Positions 34,265 to 46,984 are shown, counted from the stretch's first letter. The stretch: DNA of 64,000 nucleotides from Craterostigma plantagineum (GCA_027422505.1 JAPQWV010000689.1:1-64000); one strand, 5' to 3'. The notes: a model not told the origin generated them from the letters alone. Numbers and translations: made by a program.

Positions 34265-34747
34265 TGTTAAAAGGGTTTATGATTTGAACCATTCTTTGGG
34301 CTCAATGTGAAGGTTGGGCTGCTACCCAGGCCCATGCTCTAGAAACTACTGAATCTGAGCTAAAGTGAGGAGCGGGAAAAGTCAGAGGACCAAAATGCAA
34401 ATTTAAGATGGATCCAACGGCTGCGAAGGATTTCAAGCATATTACAAGGAAAAAAGAAGCAATCAGTCATTGAGTCTTTTTCATTGTTTACTCTACTATA
34501 CAAAGTTCTCTCTGATCTTTAGAGTTATTTTCCACTGCTAAGAATATAAGAGTTTTCTCAACTAGAGTTTGAGTAGTTCTTCCCCAGTGAGTCTATTGGT
34601 TGAAAGAGCATCAGCGATTTGTACACAACTTGTGTATAGCTCTGTATCCTTCGGTGTTCTTTTATATTTTCGTCTCTTCTTAGCTTATGTACCGAATAGT
34701 TTTTAATATCCAAACACTGTAATCTGCCATGCTTTAAGTTTTTAACA
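34265..34747 (+). repeat. 3' LTR of copia element
   Basis: 483 bases, the partner of 29033-29503, with a small insertion (TTCTTTTATATTTTCGTC region near 34660) and several substitutions. Confidence 0.93.
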
Positions 34748-35360
34748 TTTATACACTATCCTACCATGTTTGTATACCAACCGGCTTATTAACGCGCAAT
34801 TTTATTTATAAGACGAACGCACGTCACATGAGTGGAATTGAGTTATATTGAAGTGGATAGACAAGCCTAAGACTTGAAAAATGCCATCCCGGAAAAAAAA
34901 AATTCTTGCTTATGAACCTTTTTTTATTAAAATCAATGAGATGAAAGTATTATCTCGCTTAAGAAATAATATGTCGATCGCCATAAACAATTAAATTACT
35001 AATTTTAAAGCAATCACCCTACTTTATAATGTTCTAAAACAAGTTATGAAGTAGAGATTGAGAATCTATTTATAATATCAATAACATAAAGTACACAAAG
35101 TAACGGAAACTCCATAGCCACCGTTACTTATGTAAAAGGAAAATATACAAGTAAAAAGAAAGAAAAAGAAAAAGGAAACATGGAAACTGTGAGCTGAGTT
35201 GGGAATCTCAGTTAAAGGATAAATCCTCAGCAAAAAAAAAATAAAAAAATTCAAAAGAATAAAACCAAACCTCAGCTCACCAGAAAAGGAATACACGCAC
35301 AAAACACACACCGCAGCTCACCGAACAAATTCCCTTCACAGCCCTAAAAACGAACCAAAA
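34748..35360. other. Intergenic and probable 5' region of eIF2B delta
   Basis: AT-rich sequence; the last 50 bases before 35361 are a CA/AC-rich leader. No other gene is seen. Confidence 0.45.
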
Positions 35361-36985
35361 ATGGACCCTCGGCGCGTCCCTAGGACCGTGAGCGACCCTA
35401 AGGTCCGTCAAGTCGGTTTCTTTGCTCCGCCGGACCGGTCTCAGTCGGGGCCGCCGGTCACAAACCCCGCCGCTTCGTCTCCGTCCGACGTGTCACCATC
35501 CGGGAACTCGCTGTCGCCGGTTATGATCCCACCGGCGCGTCATCACTATACTCACGCGGCACCGCAGCCCATCACCCCTCTGCGCGCCAACGCGGCGGGG
35601 CCTGATTCTCCGATCCCCGCCGGAAGCTACAACCCTACCGAGTTTGAGCAGCAGCCCTTCATTGGAAGTTTCGGAAAATTCGCTTCTTCCATGCCATCTG
35701 TCGGGCTCGATGCCGGCGCGAAGCGTGTGGTTGGGGGCACAGCTCATGGAATCGCAGGTGGGAAAATGGATTAGTTGATTACTTGAGTTTGTTTTAGATT
35801 TTATGCAATTTAATCGGCTGTGAATAATTGGATCTTGGTAGAATTAACAGCTGTTGGAGGGACAGTGGAAGTAAGGAATGATGGGAAGGTGGAGAAGACG
35901 ACATTGAAGGGCAAGACAACAAAGGCAGAGAGGAGGGCGATGCAAGAGGCGCAGCGTGCAGCTAAGGCTGCCTCAAAAGGTAAGATTTTAGATTAAATTG
36001 TTTTAGCATATTATGTTGTGCATGTTGTTGATTAGATTGTTTCAAGTTAGATTGAGTGAGCCGTTGAAATTTTTCTTGAATATGGCAATGGTGTTCCGTA
36101 TGCATATCTGTCTGTTGATTGGTTGATTCGATGTTTAGAATTGAGATTTGTTGATCGTGTGGGAACCTAATCGAAGAAAACAAATTTAATATTGTGCTAC
36201 GTTAGGAAGTGATAAAGCTTCTGTTGCATTCGTGTATCTCGGGTGCAATGTGTTTCTCATTTTTCTTTGGGTTGGTTGGATTATAACGACTATGATTTCA
36301 ACCGTTTACCGGTAATTTTAGTTGTCTGTTTGTCGTATAGAAATCATAAATAATTTGCCCAGAAAATTAGATTTTTACCATCCAAGGTTATCTCCTGCAA
36401 GTTTGGGTTTGGTAATCATTTAACAGCTTACAAGTTAGTTTTTTGCATTTGTAGATCTAATTTCATTCAAAAGGATCATTAGTTCAATAGATGAAATTTG
36501 TTTCGTTTATATTTTCGATGCATTTGTTAACTTCTTACATCTAAGTGAACTGTTGGATAATGATGTTCTTTTTATCGTTTTCCTCCCTCTCAGCACCTAT
36601 AATTTTCATATTTTGATGGGTAAAATTTTTTTTGGATATGTCCAGGAGAAGGAACAAGTGGTCCTGGGTATGCAAATGCTGGTAAGCCTTCAAAGCCCAC
36701 TTCACATAAGAAAGATAGCTTGTCCATTGCAGCTTCTGAGAAGAGATCCGGCGATCGCCCTCCTGAAAAAGATAGGAAAAAAGAGGTTCCTCATCCTCGT
36801 TTGCAGTTCGACGATGCAAGCAAAGTTGAGAAGGCAAAGAAACGATCAGTCGTGAAGCAAACTGAGGTCAAGAATCGCGTCGAAGTGTTCAGGCACTTAC
36901 CCCAATATGAGCACGGGACCCGCATTACCGATTTGGAATCAAAATTTTTCCAAGTTGACTCAGTTCATTCTGCTGTTTACAAGGT

Positions 36986-37030
<45 letters not shown>

Positions 37031-38574
37031 ACTTGATAATAATGATTTGTTCATGACAGGTCGGGCTGAGGTACTTACATGGAGATATATCTGGTGGAAA
37101 TGCCCGTTGTGTTGCGATGCTTGAAGCCTTCAAAGAGTCAATCATGGACTACACGCCGCCCGAGAAGTCACTTATTAGAGATTTGACCTCAAAAATAAAC
37201 GGCTACATCTCCTTTCTGATCGAATGCAGGCCCCTCTCCATAAGCATGGGCAACGCTATAAGGTTTCTCAAAACCCGAATTGCTCAGCTCCCTTTGCACC
37301 TGTCTGAGGCTGAGGCAAAATCCACCCTTATCTCTGATATTGATCGGTTCATAAATGAGAAGATCATATTAGCCGATAAGGTTATAGTGAAGCACGCCGT
37401 GACCAAGATTAGAGACGGCGATGTCCTCCTTACATACTCTTCCTCATCAGCTGTCGAAATGATATTCTCCCATGCCCATGACCTTGGAAAGAATTTCCGG
37501 GTCGTTGTAGTTGATTCGAGGCCAAAGCTCGAAGGGCAGAAGCTTCTTAGGAGGCTTGTTTCCAAGGGCATTCATTGCACTTACACTCACATCAATGCTG
37601 TCTCCTATGTCATGCGTGAAGTTACGAGGGTTTTCTTGGGAGCTTCTTCTGTTTTTGCCAATGGGACTGTGTATTCGAGGGTTGGCACTGCTTGTGTTGC
37701 GATGGTTGCGAACCAATTTCGCGTCCCAGTTTTGGTATGCTGCGAGGCGTACAAGTTTCATGAAAGGGTTCAGCTTGATTCAATCTGCTCCAACGAGCTT
37801 GGTATGAACTTTTGATGATAGACTCGAAGATTTATGGTTTAATAGACGATTTCTAACCATGGGATTTGCATTTTTGATATATTTAGGCAACCCAGATGAT
37901 ATTTCGAAAGTTTCTGGCAGAGAAGAGATCGACGCGTTGGATGGTTTGGCGAATGTCGAGCATCTACAGCTTTTGAACCTTATGTGAGTGGGATCATTAG
38001 TGTTTTTATTTTTCACTTTTTAAGTTTTTCCAGCTGATTCATATCTGTTTTTCACCTGAAAGCTTAAGCTTGAAGGGAGTGTATGTTTATTTTATCTTTG
38101 TTTTCACCTGAAAGCTTAAGCTTGAAGGGAGTGTAACATATGTTAATTTTATATATATTTTATTTCAGTACGCCACCTCACATCTGGTTATTTCATTATT
38201 TGCTGATTGCCACTCGATACTTTTATTTAATTTTGCAGTTACGATGCGACGCCGTCAGACTATGTATCGATGATCATAACCGACTATGGCATGGTAAGTG
38301 CTTGATATATTCAAGTGCTTGATACCCAATATACGGTTCCATCTTTATTTGTATTTTATTTCAAGATGGTACCATCGAAATCATCAAACGTAGTTGTCCT
38401 TCTGATTTCAGTTCATGGTGTTTCATGTGTTGGTATGTTTGTCTATCTTAAAGAAAAAGACGTGTCAAAAATCATTCTTTTTTATTTTTATTAATTTGTT
38501 TTTCTCAGATCCCGCCAACTAGCGTCCCCGTCATAGTTCGAGAGTATCGCAGGGAACAGCTGTGGGTACAGTGA
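35361..38574 (+). CDS. Translation initiation factor eIF2B subunit delta
   Basis: Seven coding exons: 35361-35757, 35851-35979, 36646-36983, 37060-37801, 37887-37983, 38239-38293 and 38509-38574. All have GT/AG borders and consistent phase, and give 607 residues. The N-terminal third is Pro/Ser-rich and then Lys-rich (EKRSGDRPPEKDRKKEVPHPR). The C-terminal Rossmann-like eIF2B domain starts at about residue 270 with YLHGDISGGNARCVAMLEAF. It includes ADKVIVKHAVTKIRDGDVLL, VVDSRPKLEG, GASSVFANGTVYSRVGTACV, FHERVQLDSICSNELG and the end SDYVSMIITDYGMIPPTSVP. eIF2B is the cytosolic GDP/GTP exchange factor for eIF2; delta is one of its regulatory subunits. Intron 3 is filled by a CT repeat. Confidence 0.96.
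36988..37029 (+). repeat. (CT)n microsatellite in eIF2B delta intron 3
   Basis: About 21 CT units begin five bases after the splice donor at 36984 and end about 30 bases before the acceptor at 37059, making up most of this 76-base intron. Confidence 0.95.
38045..38135 (+). repeat. Short tandem duplication in eIF2B delta intron 5
   Basis: A unit containing TTTTCACCTGAAAGCTTAAG and GAAGGGAGTGTA occurs twice with a spacing of about 52 bases. The duplicate lies wholly in the intron 37984-38238. Confidence 0.85.
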
Positions 38575-39689
38575 CGTAGCAGTGAAGGCTATTGAAGAAT
38601 TGGCTCGGTTTATTACAGGTTAAGTCCAGTCCGTCTTCTGGGATCAGATTTACGTCTACAAAAATCATCCGATTTTTGCAATAAGCTGTGTATTATCTTG
38701 CGTTGGAAAGTTCGATTTTTTAAATTCCAACCCGACCTGGCTGCGAAGAGCGCGAAATAGTCCCAACCCGCCTCTCCGGGCAGATTTTGCATGTTGTTGA
38801 TGTGATTTGATGTCATGGGAGTTTGGATTGTACCCAGAAAATTTCTTGCTTTTTTTTTTATCTGTAGAGTTGCAATTATGATTATTTCTGGTACCTTTTG
38901 AACACACCATTTCCAGGAATAATAACAGAACCAGCTCTTAAAAGGTTTCAAAATCAGCCAAGAACACTATAAAACAAGAATTGTAAAACTCGGTATGGTC
39001 TTGGCGGAGAAAATGGGGGGAAGAAAACTCGGTGGGTGTTTTTGTAAGAAAATCCCAATCATCTTAAAGATATCTTTCCGAGTCACAGCAAGCAAATGGC
39101 AACCATTCGAAGTATTGTGTGATCTATAGACGTGTATATTACTCTAATCAATCCACGTCTAATGTTTTTATGTGAGCCAACGCATCCAAATTTCGTCCCA
39201 CCTAGTTATTAGACATGTGAACTATCCAATAAATAAATTATTGTGGTCTAGAAGTTAAAGTTGTGGGTTAATGAGTTTGGGTACGAATCAATCCAATATC
39301 CTAAATTTATATTTTATATAAACTTATTAGTCACTATTTTATTTTTATTTTAATTTGATCCCAAACCATAGAATACTTGACAAAGTTGGCATACGATTAA
39401 TTTATAAAAACCCATGCAATTTTCTTTTATTTCATTTTACGCCTTAATTTATATAATTATAGTCTCAAGAAAGTTCATAAAAACATGTATATTTTCTTTT
39501 TGATTCATATATAAAATATATATAGTTATTATATTTAAGATACCGGTTTTAGTCCGGTTTGATTTCGGTATTTTACCAGTTAAACCAATAAACCTTAAAC
39601 CACTAAAATTTTCGATCCGGTTCGAAAACTCGGTTTCAGAACCTTGTACCATATATTAAATGCAATAACGGTTACACGGCGTCGCTCGT
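38575..39689. other. 3' region of eIF2B delta and intergenic DNA with repeat
   Basis: No gene is seen. The part from about 39225 to 39646 is a truncated copy, in opposite orientation, of the hAT-like element at 63014-63551. Shared pieces include the GGTCTAGAAGTTAAAG tRNA-like A box region, GGGTACGAATC, and the terminal GAACCTTG. Confidence 0.7.
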
Positions 39690-39939
39690 TAGGTTGATCA
39701 TTCACACAAGTCTCTCTCTCTCTCGAATAGAAACCTCATTTAAGTTCTCTTCTTGAACCCTGTAATAAAAAAAACTCTTCCTTTTACTCTTCAAGGTGTG
39801 CTTGTATGTGTGTTCATTAGTCCTCTTTCTTGCCCTATCATGGCAATCTACGTTGTTTTTAGCATGTTTTTCTTTATTCCTTATAGAGGGATATTATATT
39901 AATGGCATCTTTTTTCTATTATAGGAAATTCAAATAGCT

Positions 39940-40143
39940 ATGGAGATGATGGGATTGGAGAGGCTGGTCAGTAGCTTAAAGTCAAAGCTGAAGAGGAGTA
40001 TGAAGAAGCCATTATTTTACGACAAGATAGAGAAGAGCGAAAGCATGAGAGTGGAAATCAGAAGCAGAAAGGCTCGTAAGCTCATCGAACACAATCTCAA
40101 GTTTGCTGATTCTCCAAAAACCAGCACAAGCTATGCCTTCTAG
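39940..40143 (+). CDS. Small basic protein of unknown function (67 aa)
   Basis: The frame MEMMGLERLVSSLKSKLKRS... is Lys/Arg-rich and has a central KIEKSESMRVEIRSRKARKLIE segment. It resembles small conserved plant proteins of this size, but no name can be given. The context supports a real gene: a CT-rich leader at 39705-39725, a probable leader intron from GTGTGC (39797) to a TATAG acceptor at about 39924, and the ATG 15 bases after it. No signal peptide or membrane segment is visible. A long A run follows at 40217-40238. Confidence 0.5.
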   Translation: MEMMGLERLVSSLKSKLKRSMKKPLFYDKIEKSESMRVEIRSRKARKLIEHNLKFADSPKTSTSYAF

Positions 40144-40636
40144 TTCTGAAGCGAAGCAAAAAATTATTTCCTTTGTTTCGTTTACAGTTAGTTCATGCGT
40201 AGAATTAAAAATAAATAAAAAAAAAAAAAAAAAAAAACAGGAAAAGAAAAGAATAAACTGTTATAACAGTTATTACCGTATTGAAATCATTCGGAAGGAT
40301 GATAAAATGCCTAGCCTTAGCTTTCTTTGTTGAAGTAGTAATTAAGAAGGTTAATTAGAAACATAATGTCTTCACGCTATTTACTATCATCACGAAGGAT
40401 TGTATTGTAGAATACTGATTACTTTACTAGTATATATTATATATATGCATATATATAATTAAATGGTAAGCTAACATTCCACAAGCAAAGTAGCATACAA
40501 CACAATCTTCACCACCACCCCCACAGAGTCGCAAGTGACAGCTCAAAAACAGATTGGGACATTCATCTTTCTTAAAAGAAATCCCTTTTAAATGCACAAA
40601 CCGATTGAACGAAAAAGAAAGAACTCATTTTTAAAA
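40144..40636. other. Intergenic between convergent genes
   Basis: It holds a poly-A tract (40217-40238) and short TATA-rich stretches near 40430-40460; nothing coding is seen. Confidence 0.5.
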
Positions 40637-43393
40637 CTAGCGGTTGTGATAGTAAAGCATTTGCAGATCCTTACAGTGAGTACAAGTCCAGGGCAACAAT
40701 GGAGGATCGAGGCAATAAGTATGAACGCATCGAACGCTGCAGAAATTGCACCTAACGAGGAGATCCTCGGGCTCTCTGCTGTAGCATCTAAAACAAACTT
40801 GCTCTGCTCTCTGCAACCACGAAAACGACGTACTAAGGAAAAAAAAAGATTAAACCGTAAAAACTGAGATAATGTAACGATGTAAGAATATCATGAGTGT
40901 TCAGTTCACTGACGGTGGTGGGAGGCTCGTGGTTTTCGTCGGGCACAACATACAGATCAGTCTTCGAACCGTTGAAGGCGATGGTTTGGGAATATATCTT
41001 CTGGTCCGAAGATGCGGCATCTTCGAACTTCGTGATGCACATGAAAGTGGCTTTGCACAATGGGCACGTCGATGGCTTCTTTCTAGAAGCCTACGAAACA
41101 TAAAACATGAGAGAAGCAAAGCAATATATCATTATAAAGTTACGGAATTTGTACGACATACCATGTGATCTGCCCAGTTCTGTATGCAAGAGAAGCAAAA
41201 CCTATGGCCACACTGCAGTACTCCCCTCGTAGAACTATAGTCCGTCCAGCATATTACGCATGACAGGTCATTTGATGATGTTTGTTTATTACGTAGTTCA
41301 TCGTCGGTTGGATCCTGGGGCACAGCTTCGGGCGGCTCTGACGAAGGTGATGAGGGAGATTGACCGATGTGAACTTCACCGCTCTGTTTTTTGTCTTCAG
41401 TGTTCTCAATCTCTTCAACTTGTAAAGCAGCTTGGTTGCTACTAAGGCGTTTGCTCATAAAGCGTCTGATATCATGTTTCGTCCTAGGAATTGGAAGATG
41501 AGTCTGATTACTAGTCTCGGATAACACTTCCACGTCATCAGTTTCTTCGTTGGAATATGAAACTGATGGAAAATCATTTTGGCCTCCATGTTTCTTAATT
41601 AGTCGGCGAGATCTTGGCTGAGTTTCTGAAGGATTGGAGTTCCTCTTTCTCGGTCTGTCATGTGCCAGCCGCGAAGAGCTTGGTTCCTCAGGCTATTTAG
41701 TCAACATGAAGGGAAATGAAAATAAGAATTTTCAATAGCATGTGAAAGGTTGATCCTATTGATGTATAAGAAGGCAAGAATTATAAAAAGTGAAACGAAA
41801 CTGGGATAGCCATCTTGAGCTAGTTATAATCACTGAAAATACAACTCGGGAAACATCTACAACAAATAGATCAACTAAAATGCAGCTTGGTTTTTAGCTT
41901 TACAGATATGTCATATGGATGGTAGGGACTTTCATTTTCGCCATAAATACAATTAGTTGGCAATTGTGAAGTTAAGAAAATGAATTAAGTATTTTATTGA
42001 TAACATGTTCAAGGGAGCACTTGCAAGTTTATTATCATGATGGCAATGACCTAAAGTTAGAAACTCCCATTACCTCCAGGATTCTTAACCTGGATAGATC
42101 ATTGTGGCTAGATCTACTGCAAAAAGCAAGATCTTTCCCCATGTTTCTTTTGATTGGTTTTCTACGTAATCCGTAAGAACGACTAGTCTTCTGCCTCTTT
42201 TACCAAGAAAAAGAAACTGTTAAGCCGCAAAATTACTGAATGATCCGAAAACAGGAATGTAAACTCAAGAAAATAGCAGGACCATTAGAAGGTTGGAACA
42301 TAAGAAATAAACAACAGAAAATAACAACTAAAACTTCTACAAAGTTCGAAGGGCAGCGACAACTATGCAGCAGCATCAGGATTATAAGTCATTAGATAAT
42401 CAAATCACTCGTTCTAACAAAAAAAAAAAAGATAAGATTAACATTTTCCTACTCCAGCAGAATTATACTTGGAACATATGCCTGTCTCCTGGTCTAGGAA
42501 AAGAATATTAAGTAAAAACGTTGCTAAGTATGTTCATACATAATATATATATATATATATATATGTGTATTTATCTATTTATATATACCACACATTTCAG
42601 CACACATACGGAGAACATATGCAGTCATTCCAACTCAATCATTACACTGCAAACTGAATTTTAACAGGAACAATATAATTTAGATGTAGCACTACCTCGT
42701 CTAAAGGAATCAAATCATTCCACAAAGAATCATGGGCATCTTCACATTCAACATCGATAGTCGATTCTTTATCGCTCTTGAATGTTTTAGGCTGAGAAAC
42801 AACCTGTTTTGTCCCCAAGATGACGTCAAAACACAAAGGCCCCATTTCTTCTCCACTACAAACATGATAAAACAGACAGAAAACTGATTTGGAGCAACTG
42901 AGCACTAAGCAGAACAGCGACAATATAGAATGGACACCAACTATGAGCCAACACTTTGAACTTCATAAGAAACAATAAGAACACGATTATTCCATCAATT
43001 GTCCACTCAAGTTCCTAACACTCACCATACCTCTGCAAGGTGAAGGCTTCCTCTGGAATGCGCTTTCCCTGTCTCAAACACTCTTCAATCCAGCAATGAT
43101 TTACAATTGTTATCTTAAACTTTTTAGCAAACTCATATTTCCGTCCGTCAAACCTCCAACAAACCTAAAAGAAGAGAAAGACATTCAACCTACGCTGTCA
43201 CAAGAAACAAAAAGTACCTGAAATTTCCAACATCACACATAAAACAACATAAGCACGCAGTTTCGCCTACCAAATGTGTGATTGATTTGTTCATATTCCC
43301 AACATAACTAGCGCCGGAACGAGATATCAATTTGATGAGATTAAATCTCTCGATTCCACTGTATCCGCTGACCGTGGCGACAACCGAATCCAT
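40637..43393 (-). CDS. BRCT-RING-PHD-like protein (At1g67180 type)
   Basis: Seven exons are read on the minus strand: 43271-43393, 43031-43164, 42696-42855, 42074-42196, 41162-41692, 40914-41090 and 40637-40810, giving 473 residues. A BRCT domain opens the protein ([20 protein letters not shown], then [21 protein letters not shown]). A long polar linker follows, with RPRKRNS and Ser/Pro/Glu-rich parts. A C3HC4 RING finger ([18 protein letters not shown]) is split by the intron between exons 5 and 6. The last exon encodes a PHD-like finger (CFRC, CNFC, HTYC, CTHC). Such proteins are putative nuclear E3 ligases linked to DNA repair or chromatin; that role is inferred. The exon 6 donor (GTCAGT) is weak, so that junction is the least sure. 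Confidence 0.88.
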
Positions 43394-44236
43394 AGATTTT
43401 ACCGTCAAATGCCTCAATTCTGCATGAAAAATCATAAAATAAAATTCTCCACCGTGGAAACCAAAAATTAACGGAGCAAAACATTCGATCAGAAGTATCT
43501 ATTAGGTTGCTTCACTTTTCTTTTACCATTGCGCCGATTATCTTGTAGAGACCCGCCTTTAATCGTCTTCGTGCTTGCGACTTTGAGAGTCTGGGTGTGT
43601 GTGCTTCTGTCTCTGTGAAGGAAGATGTAACGCTGGAGGGAAAACGAAAATTTGAACTCTTGTTTGAATGGGCCGCCAGAAGAACTTCAGTTGGATTTCG
43701 GCCCATTTTACTTAAATTGGGCCTTTATCGATTTGTTTTTTCACAAGCCCTCAAGCCCAATGATGACCCACTCTCACAAGTGTTAAATTAGCACAGGGTA
43801 AGCACCACATGGTAACCGTTAATTCAATTTCATCTTATCAATTGTCATTAAAAATAATTTTTTTTAATCAAAAAATCATAATTATTTAAAAACTTAATTT
43901 AATACTTTTTTACAACATGCTATATATAAAAGATGTGTCAAACCACTAGCTTACATGCAAATGTTATGTTCACAATACAGTCCATGCTAATTAATGCACG
44001 ACATACAAGCTTATCGAGCACAATCATGCATCAAACAGAAAAAAATCGTGACATGCAACAACCTTATTAGCTATTTCGTCCGTTGACAATTGGTTTTAGA
44101 GTACTCTAAAAGTCTAACATAGAATACAACTTATATGCTGAGCTTTTCGAGATATGATTCGTTCATAGGTTAACAGAAAAACCAGTAATTAGCATCCTTG
44201 TTTTGACCGGATATTTCCAGAGGGCCAATACGTGGA
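43394..44236. other. 5' region of BRCT-RING gene and AT-rich intergenic DNA
   Basis: A transcript leader probably covers about 43500-43640, where a 64-codon minus frame (43512-43706) is also present and judged to be chance. The remainder is AT-rich with no gene. Confidence 0.4.
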
Positions 44237-44884
44237 GAGCATCTCCAACGGTCCCTCAAATATGGAGTTGGACACCATAGATGAGGGTGGAGGAGCTCCA
44301 ATGACCCCTCAAACCCTACTTCAAAATTGGGGATTTGAACAGTGTCCCGCGATCTGTAGCGGGGCACTGTTCACCCTCTATCCCTATAATTTTTTTTTTT
44401 TAATTTCCTTTATTTGATTTTTGTGTTGATTATTTGCGTAACAATGGTGGTGATGGAATGAAGAAGACGATGTAGAAGAGAGAGATGATGGTGACGTGGA
44501 GGTGAAATTAATAAATAAATAATTTATTTTAAAAGTGAGAGAGGACGTCAGTGAGAAGAGGAGAAATTAATATCTACAATTTATTTTCTTGACTGTGTTT
44601 TGAAAAATTATACTTACGAATTATTTCATTTGGTACAAAATAAATTAATGAATAGTTTAGATCTTTTAATTATATTAAAATAGTATTCAGTAAATTATTT
44701 TAAAATCCAAATTATGACGAAAATGCATACTATAAATTAAAATAATAGATTATAGTGTGATTAATTCGTATAGAGGAAAATATAGAGGAGATTGTTGGAG
44801 TTCACTAGTACTGTTCAAACTCTATAGTTGGAGGAAATGTACTGTTGCAACTTTATAGATAGAGGAACTGTTGGAGATGATCTT
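44237..44884. mobile_element. MITE-like element with AGCATCTCCAAC ends
   Basis: The left end GAGCATCTCCAACGGTCCCTC and the reverse complement of the right end (GATCATCTCCAACAGTTCCTC) form an inverted pair of about 20-30 bases around roughly 600 bases of non-coding AT-rich DNA. Such GAGATG/CATCTCC-ended elements are common plant Harbinger-type MITEs. The target duplication was not resolved. Confidence 0.6.
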
Positions 44885-45222
44885 AGCCACTTGCAACCCC
44901 TACCCTACATAGACCACAAATAGTTTAGTAAATTTGTAAAATACTAATCCAGAAAACACGAAAATAAAAATAATAAGGAAGATTATTCCATACGTGTCGT
45001 TCGTTATCCACTAACCTGTAAACTCGGACAAAGGTCTACGTTGTCCCTATCCAAAACTACGTATGACCAGTTGGTTGTATTTGCACTATATATAACACCA
45101 TTTTCTGTGTGTTTTCAGTCTTATTTAAAGCACACGTTTTCAAAAGCCGATTCACAAGCGCCGATCAGATCACAGCACATTTATTTCTTTCTAAACTACG
45201 GAAGATTAGAGAAAGAAAATTG
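44885..45222. promoter_or_regulatory. Promoter and leader region of ProDH
   Basis: A TATA box (CTATATATAA) lies at 45087-45096, about 130 bases before the start codon. No clear ACTCAT proline-response motif was seen in the 200 bases upstream. Confidence 0.55.
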
Positions 45223-46984
45223 ATGGCAAGAGCCCTCCTCAACGGCCGAGCAAAGCACCTCCTCCACCGCAACTCCCGCCTCCACTTTGCCGAAGCGAAC
45301 ACCGTCGGCGCCGCCATCGGACGACGGCAATCGTCGCCGATCATCGCCGTCGCGCCGCAGAAGGAAGAAGACCCACCGATCGTCAACCTTGACGACACCA
45401 AGCGCCTATTCGCATCCCTAACGACGCCTCAGCTTCTGAAATCTTGGGCGATGCTAAGGGCAGTTTCCATGGATTCCACGGTGAGGCTGGGCGGAGCCAT
45501 CATGGAGAAATTCATCGAGCGCGAAAACGTGATGAAGATAGCCGCCGTGAAAGCCGTCGAGCACACCGTGTACGGCCATTTCTGCGCCGGCACCGACCTA
45601 GAAAAGGCGGCCAAGACCGTCGAGAAACTATCGAGAAGTGGGCTGAGGTCCATGCTCGATTACGGCGTCGAGCGCGCCGATCAAAGCCATAAGTGCGACG
45701 AAAACATGAAAGAATTCATCAGAACCGTCCGTTTCACTGACAGATTTCTGGGTTCTCAGGTGAGATTTAATATAAAAAAAAAAAAGAAGAAATTGAGATT
45801 TTGATCGTCTCTTTTAGGGCTAATAAGATTTGATCAAACGCAGGTGAGCTCAGTGGTGGTGAAAATGACTGCAATCGTTCCCCAGGCGTTGCTTAGAAGG
45901 CAAAGCGATCTCTTGAGATGGGCACACAAGGACGAATCCTTCAACCTCCCATGGAAGCTCGAAACCCTTCCGATTTTTGCGGGCTCGAGCCCGTTCTACC
46001 ACACGAAGGAAAAGCCCGACCCGTTAACTCCCGAAGAAGAAAGCAACCTCCAATCGGGCCTGAGAAGGTTTTCGGCGATCGTCGAGGAAAGCCTAACCTC
46101 GAACGTACCTTTGGTGATCGACGCAGAGGAGACGTGGATTCAGCCCGCAATAGACTACATCGTCTATTCAACTATGGTTAGTTGTAAGAAAAAGGGAAAG
46201 GAGCCGACGATTTTCAACACCATACAGACGTACTTAAAGGACTCGAAGGAGAGATTAGTGGCCGCAAAACGGGCCGCCGACGGGCTGGGCTTGCGGGTCG
46301 GGTTTAAGCTGGTGCGGGGCGCGTACATGGCCCATGAGGAGAAGGTGGCTCGGGAATTAGGGGCCGAGTCTCCGATCAACGATGGCATAGAAAAGACTCA
46401 CGCTTGCTTCGACGGGTGCGCCGAGTTTATGCTTGAGGAGGCTTCGGAAGGCCGAGGCTCCGTCATATTAGCCACTCACAACGTCCAATCAGGTTTCGAA
46501 ATTATATTCGAAGTTTAGTACGAATGACCACTCCATTTAAAAAGCTTAAACTTTTTTCAATTATATATATATACTTATAGGTGGCTTAAATTCGATTTTT
46601 TTTGCTATTAAGGTAAGAGGGCGGCTAAGAAGGCGATCGATTTGGGCATGAAGAAAGACGGGCCGAACGTGCAATTTGCGCAGCTTTATGGGATGGCGGA
46701 CGCTCTATCTTGCGGGCTGAGGAACGAGGGCTTTGCGGTGAGTAAGTACCTGCCTTTCGGGCCCGTGGAGGCTATTATGCCCTACTTGATAAGAAGGGCA
46801 GAGGAAAACAGAGGTTTAATGGCTAACTCATCCCTTGACAGGGAACTTATGAGGTAATACATTTTCGAATATCTTGGAGGAATTGTGTTTTTTTTTTTAA
46901 AAAAAAATTTTATGAATGTTGAGCGCTATTTTTATGTTTGTGGGCAGAAAGGAGCTTTGGAGGAGACTAATATCGCCTTGTTGA
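45223..46984 (+). CDS. Proline dehydrogenase, mitochondrial
   Basis: Four exons (45223-45759, 45844-46492, 46613-46853 and 46948-46984) with phase-consistent GT/AG introns give 487 residues, the usual plant size. The N-terminus is Arg/Ala/His-rich without acidic residues for about 20 positions, as for a mitochondrial presequence. The catalytic FAD-binding barrel includes PLVIDAEETWIQPAIDY, FNTIQTYLKDSKERL, GFKLVRGAYM, SVILATHNVQS and AQLYGMADALSCGL. It also carries the substrate-binding arginine signature YLIRRAEENRG near the end. The enzyme oxidises proline to pyrroline-5-carboxylate and passes electrons to the respiratory chain. In other plants it is repressed by osmotic stress and induced by proline on rehydration. 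Confidence 0.97.

Larger units (their letters stand above)
29033..34747 (+). mobile_element. Degenerate Ty1/copia LTR retrotransposon
   Basis: Two direct LTRs (29033-29503 and 34265-34747) start TGTTAAAAG and end TTTTAACA. They are flanked by TTTAC and TTTAT, a target duplication with one change. A TGG-type primer site follows the 5' LTR and a purine-rich AAGAAGTGAGGGCGGG precedes the 3' LTR. Gag, protease, integrase, reverse transcriptase and RNase H occur in copia order on the plus strand, with many frame breaks. LTR differences (indels and substitutions) indicate an old insertion. Confidence 0.95.

Noticed and set aside
43512..43706. Upstream 64-codon frame before the BRCT gene as extra N-terminus
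   Set aside because: It is not in frame with the BRCT start through any clear splice pair, and the BRCT domain normally begins at [10 protein letters not shown].
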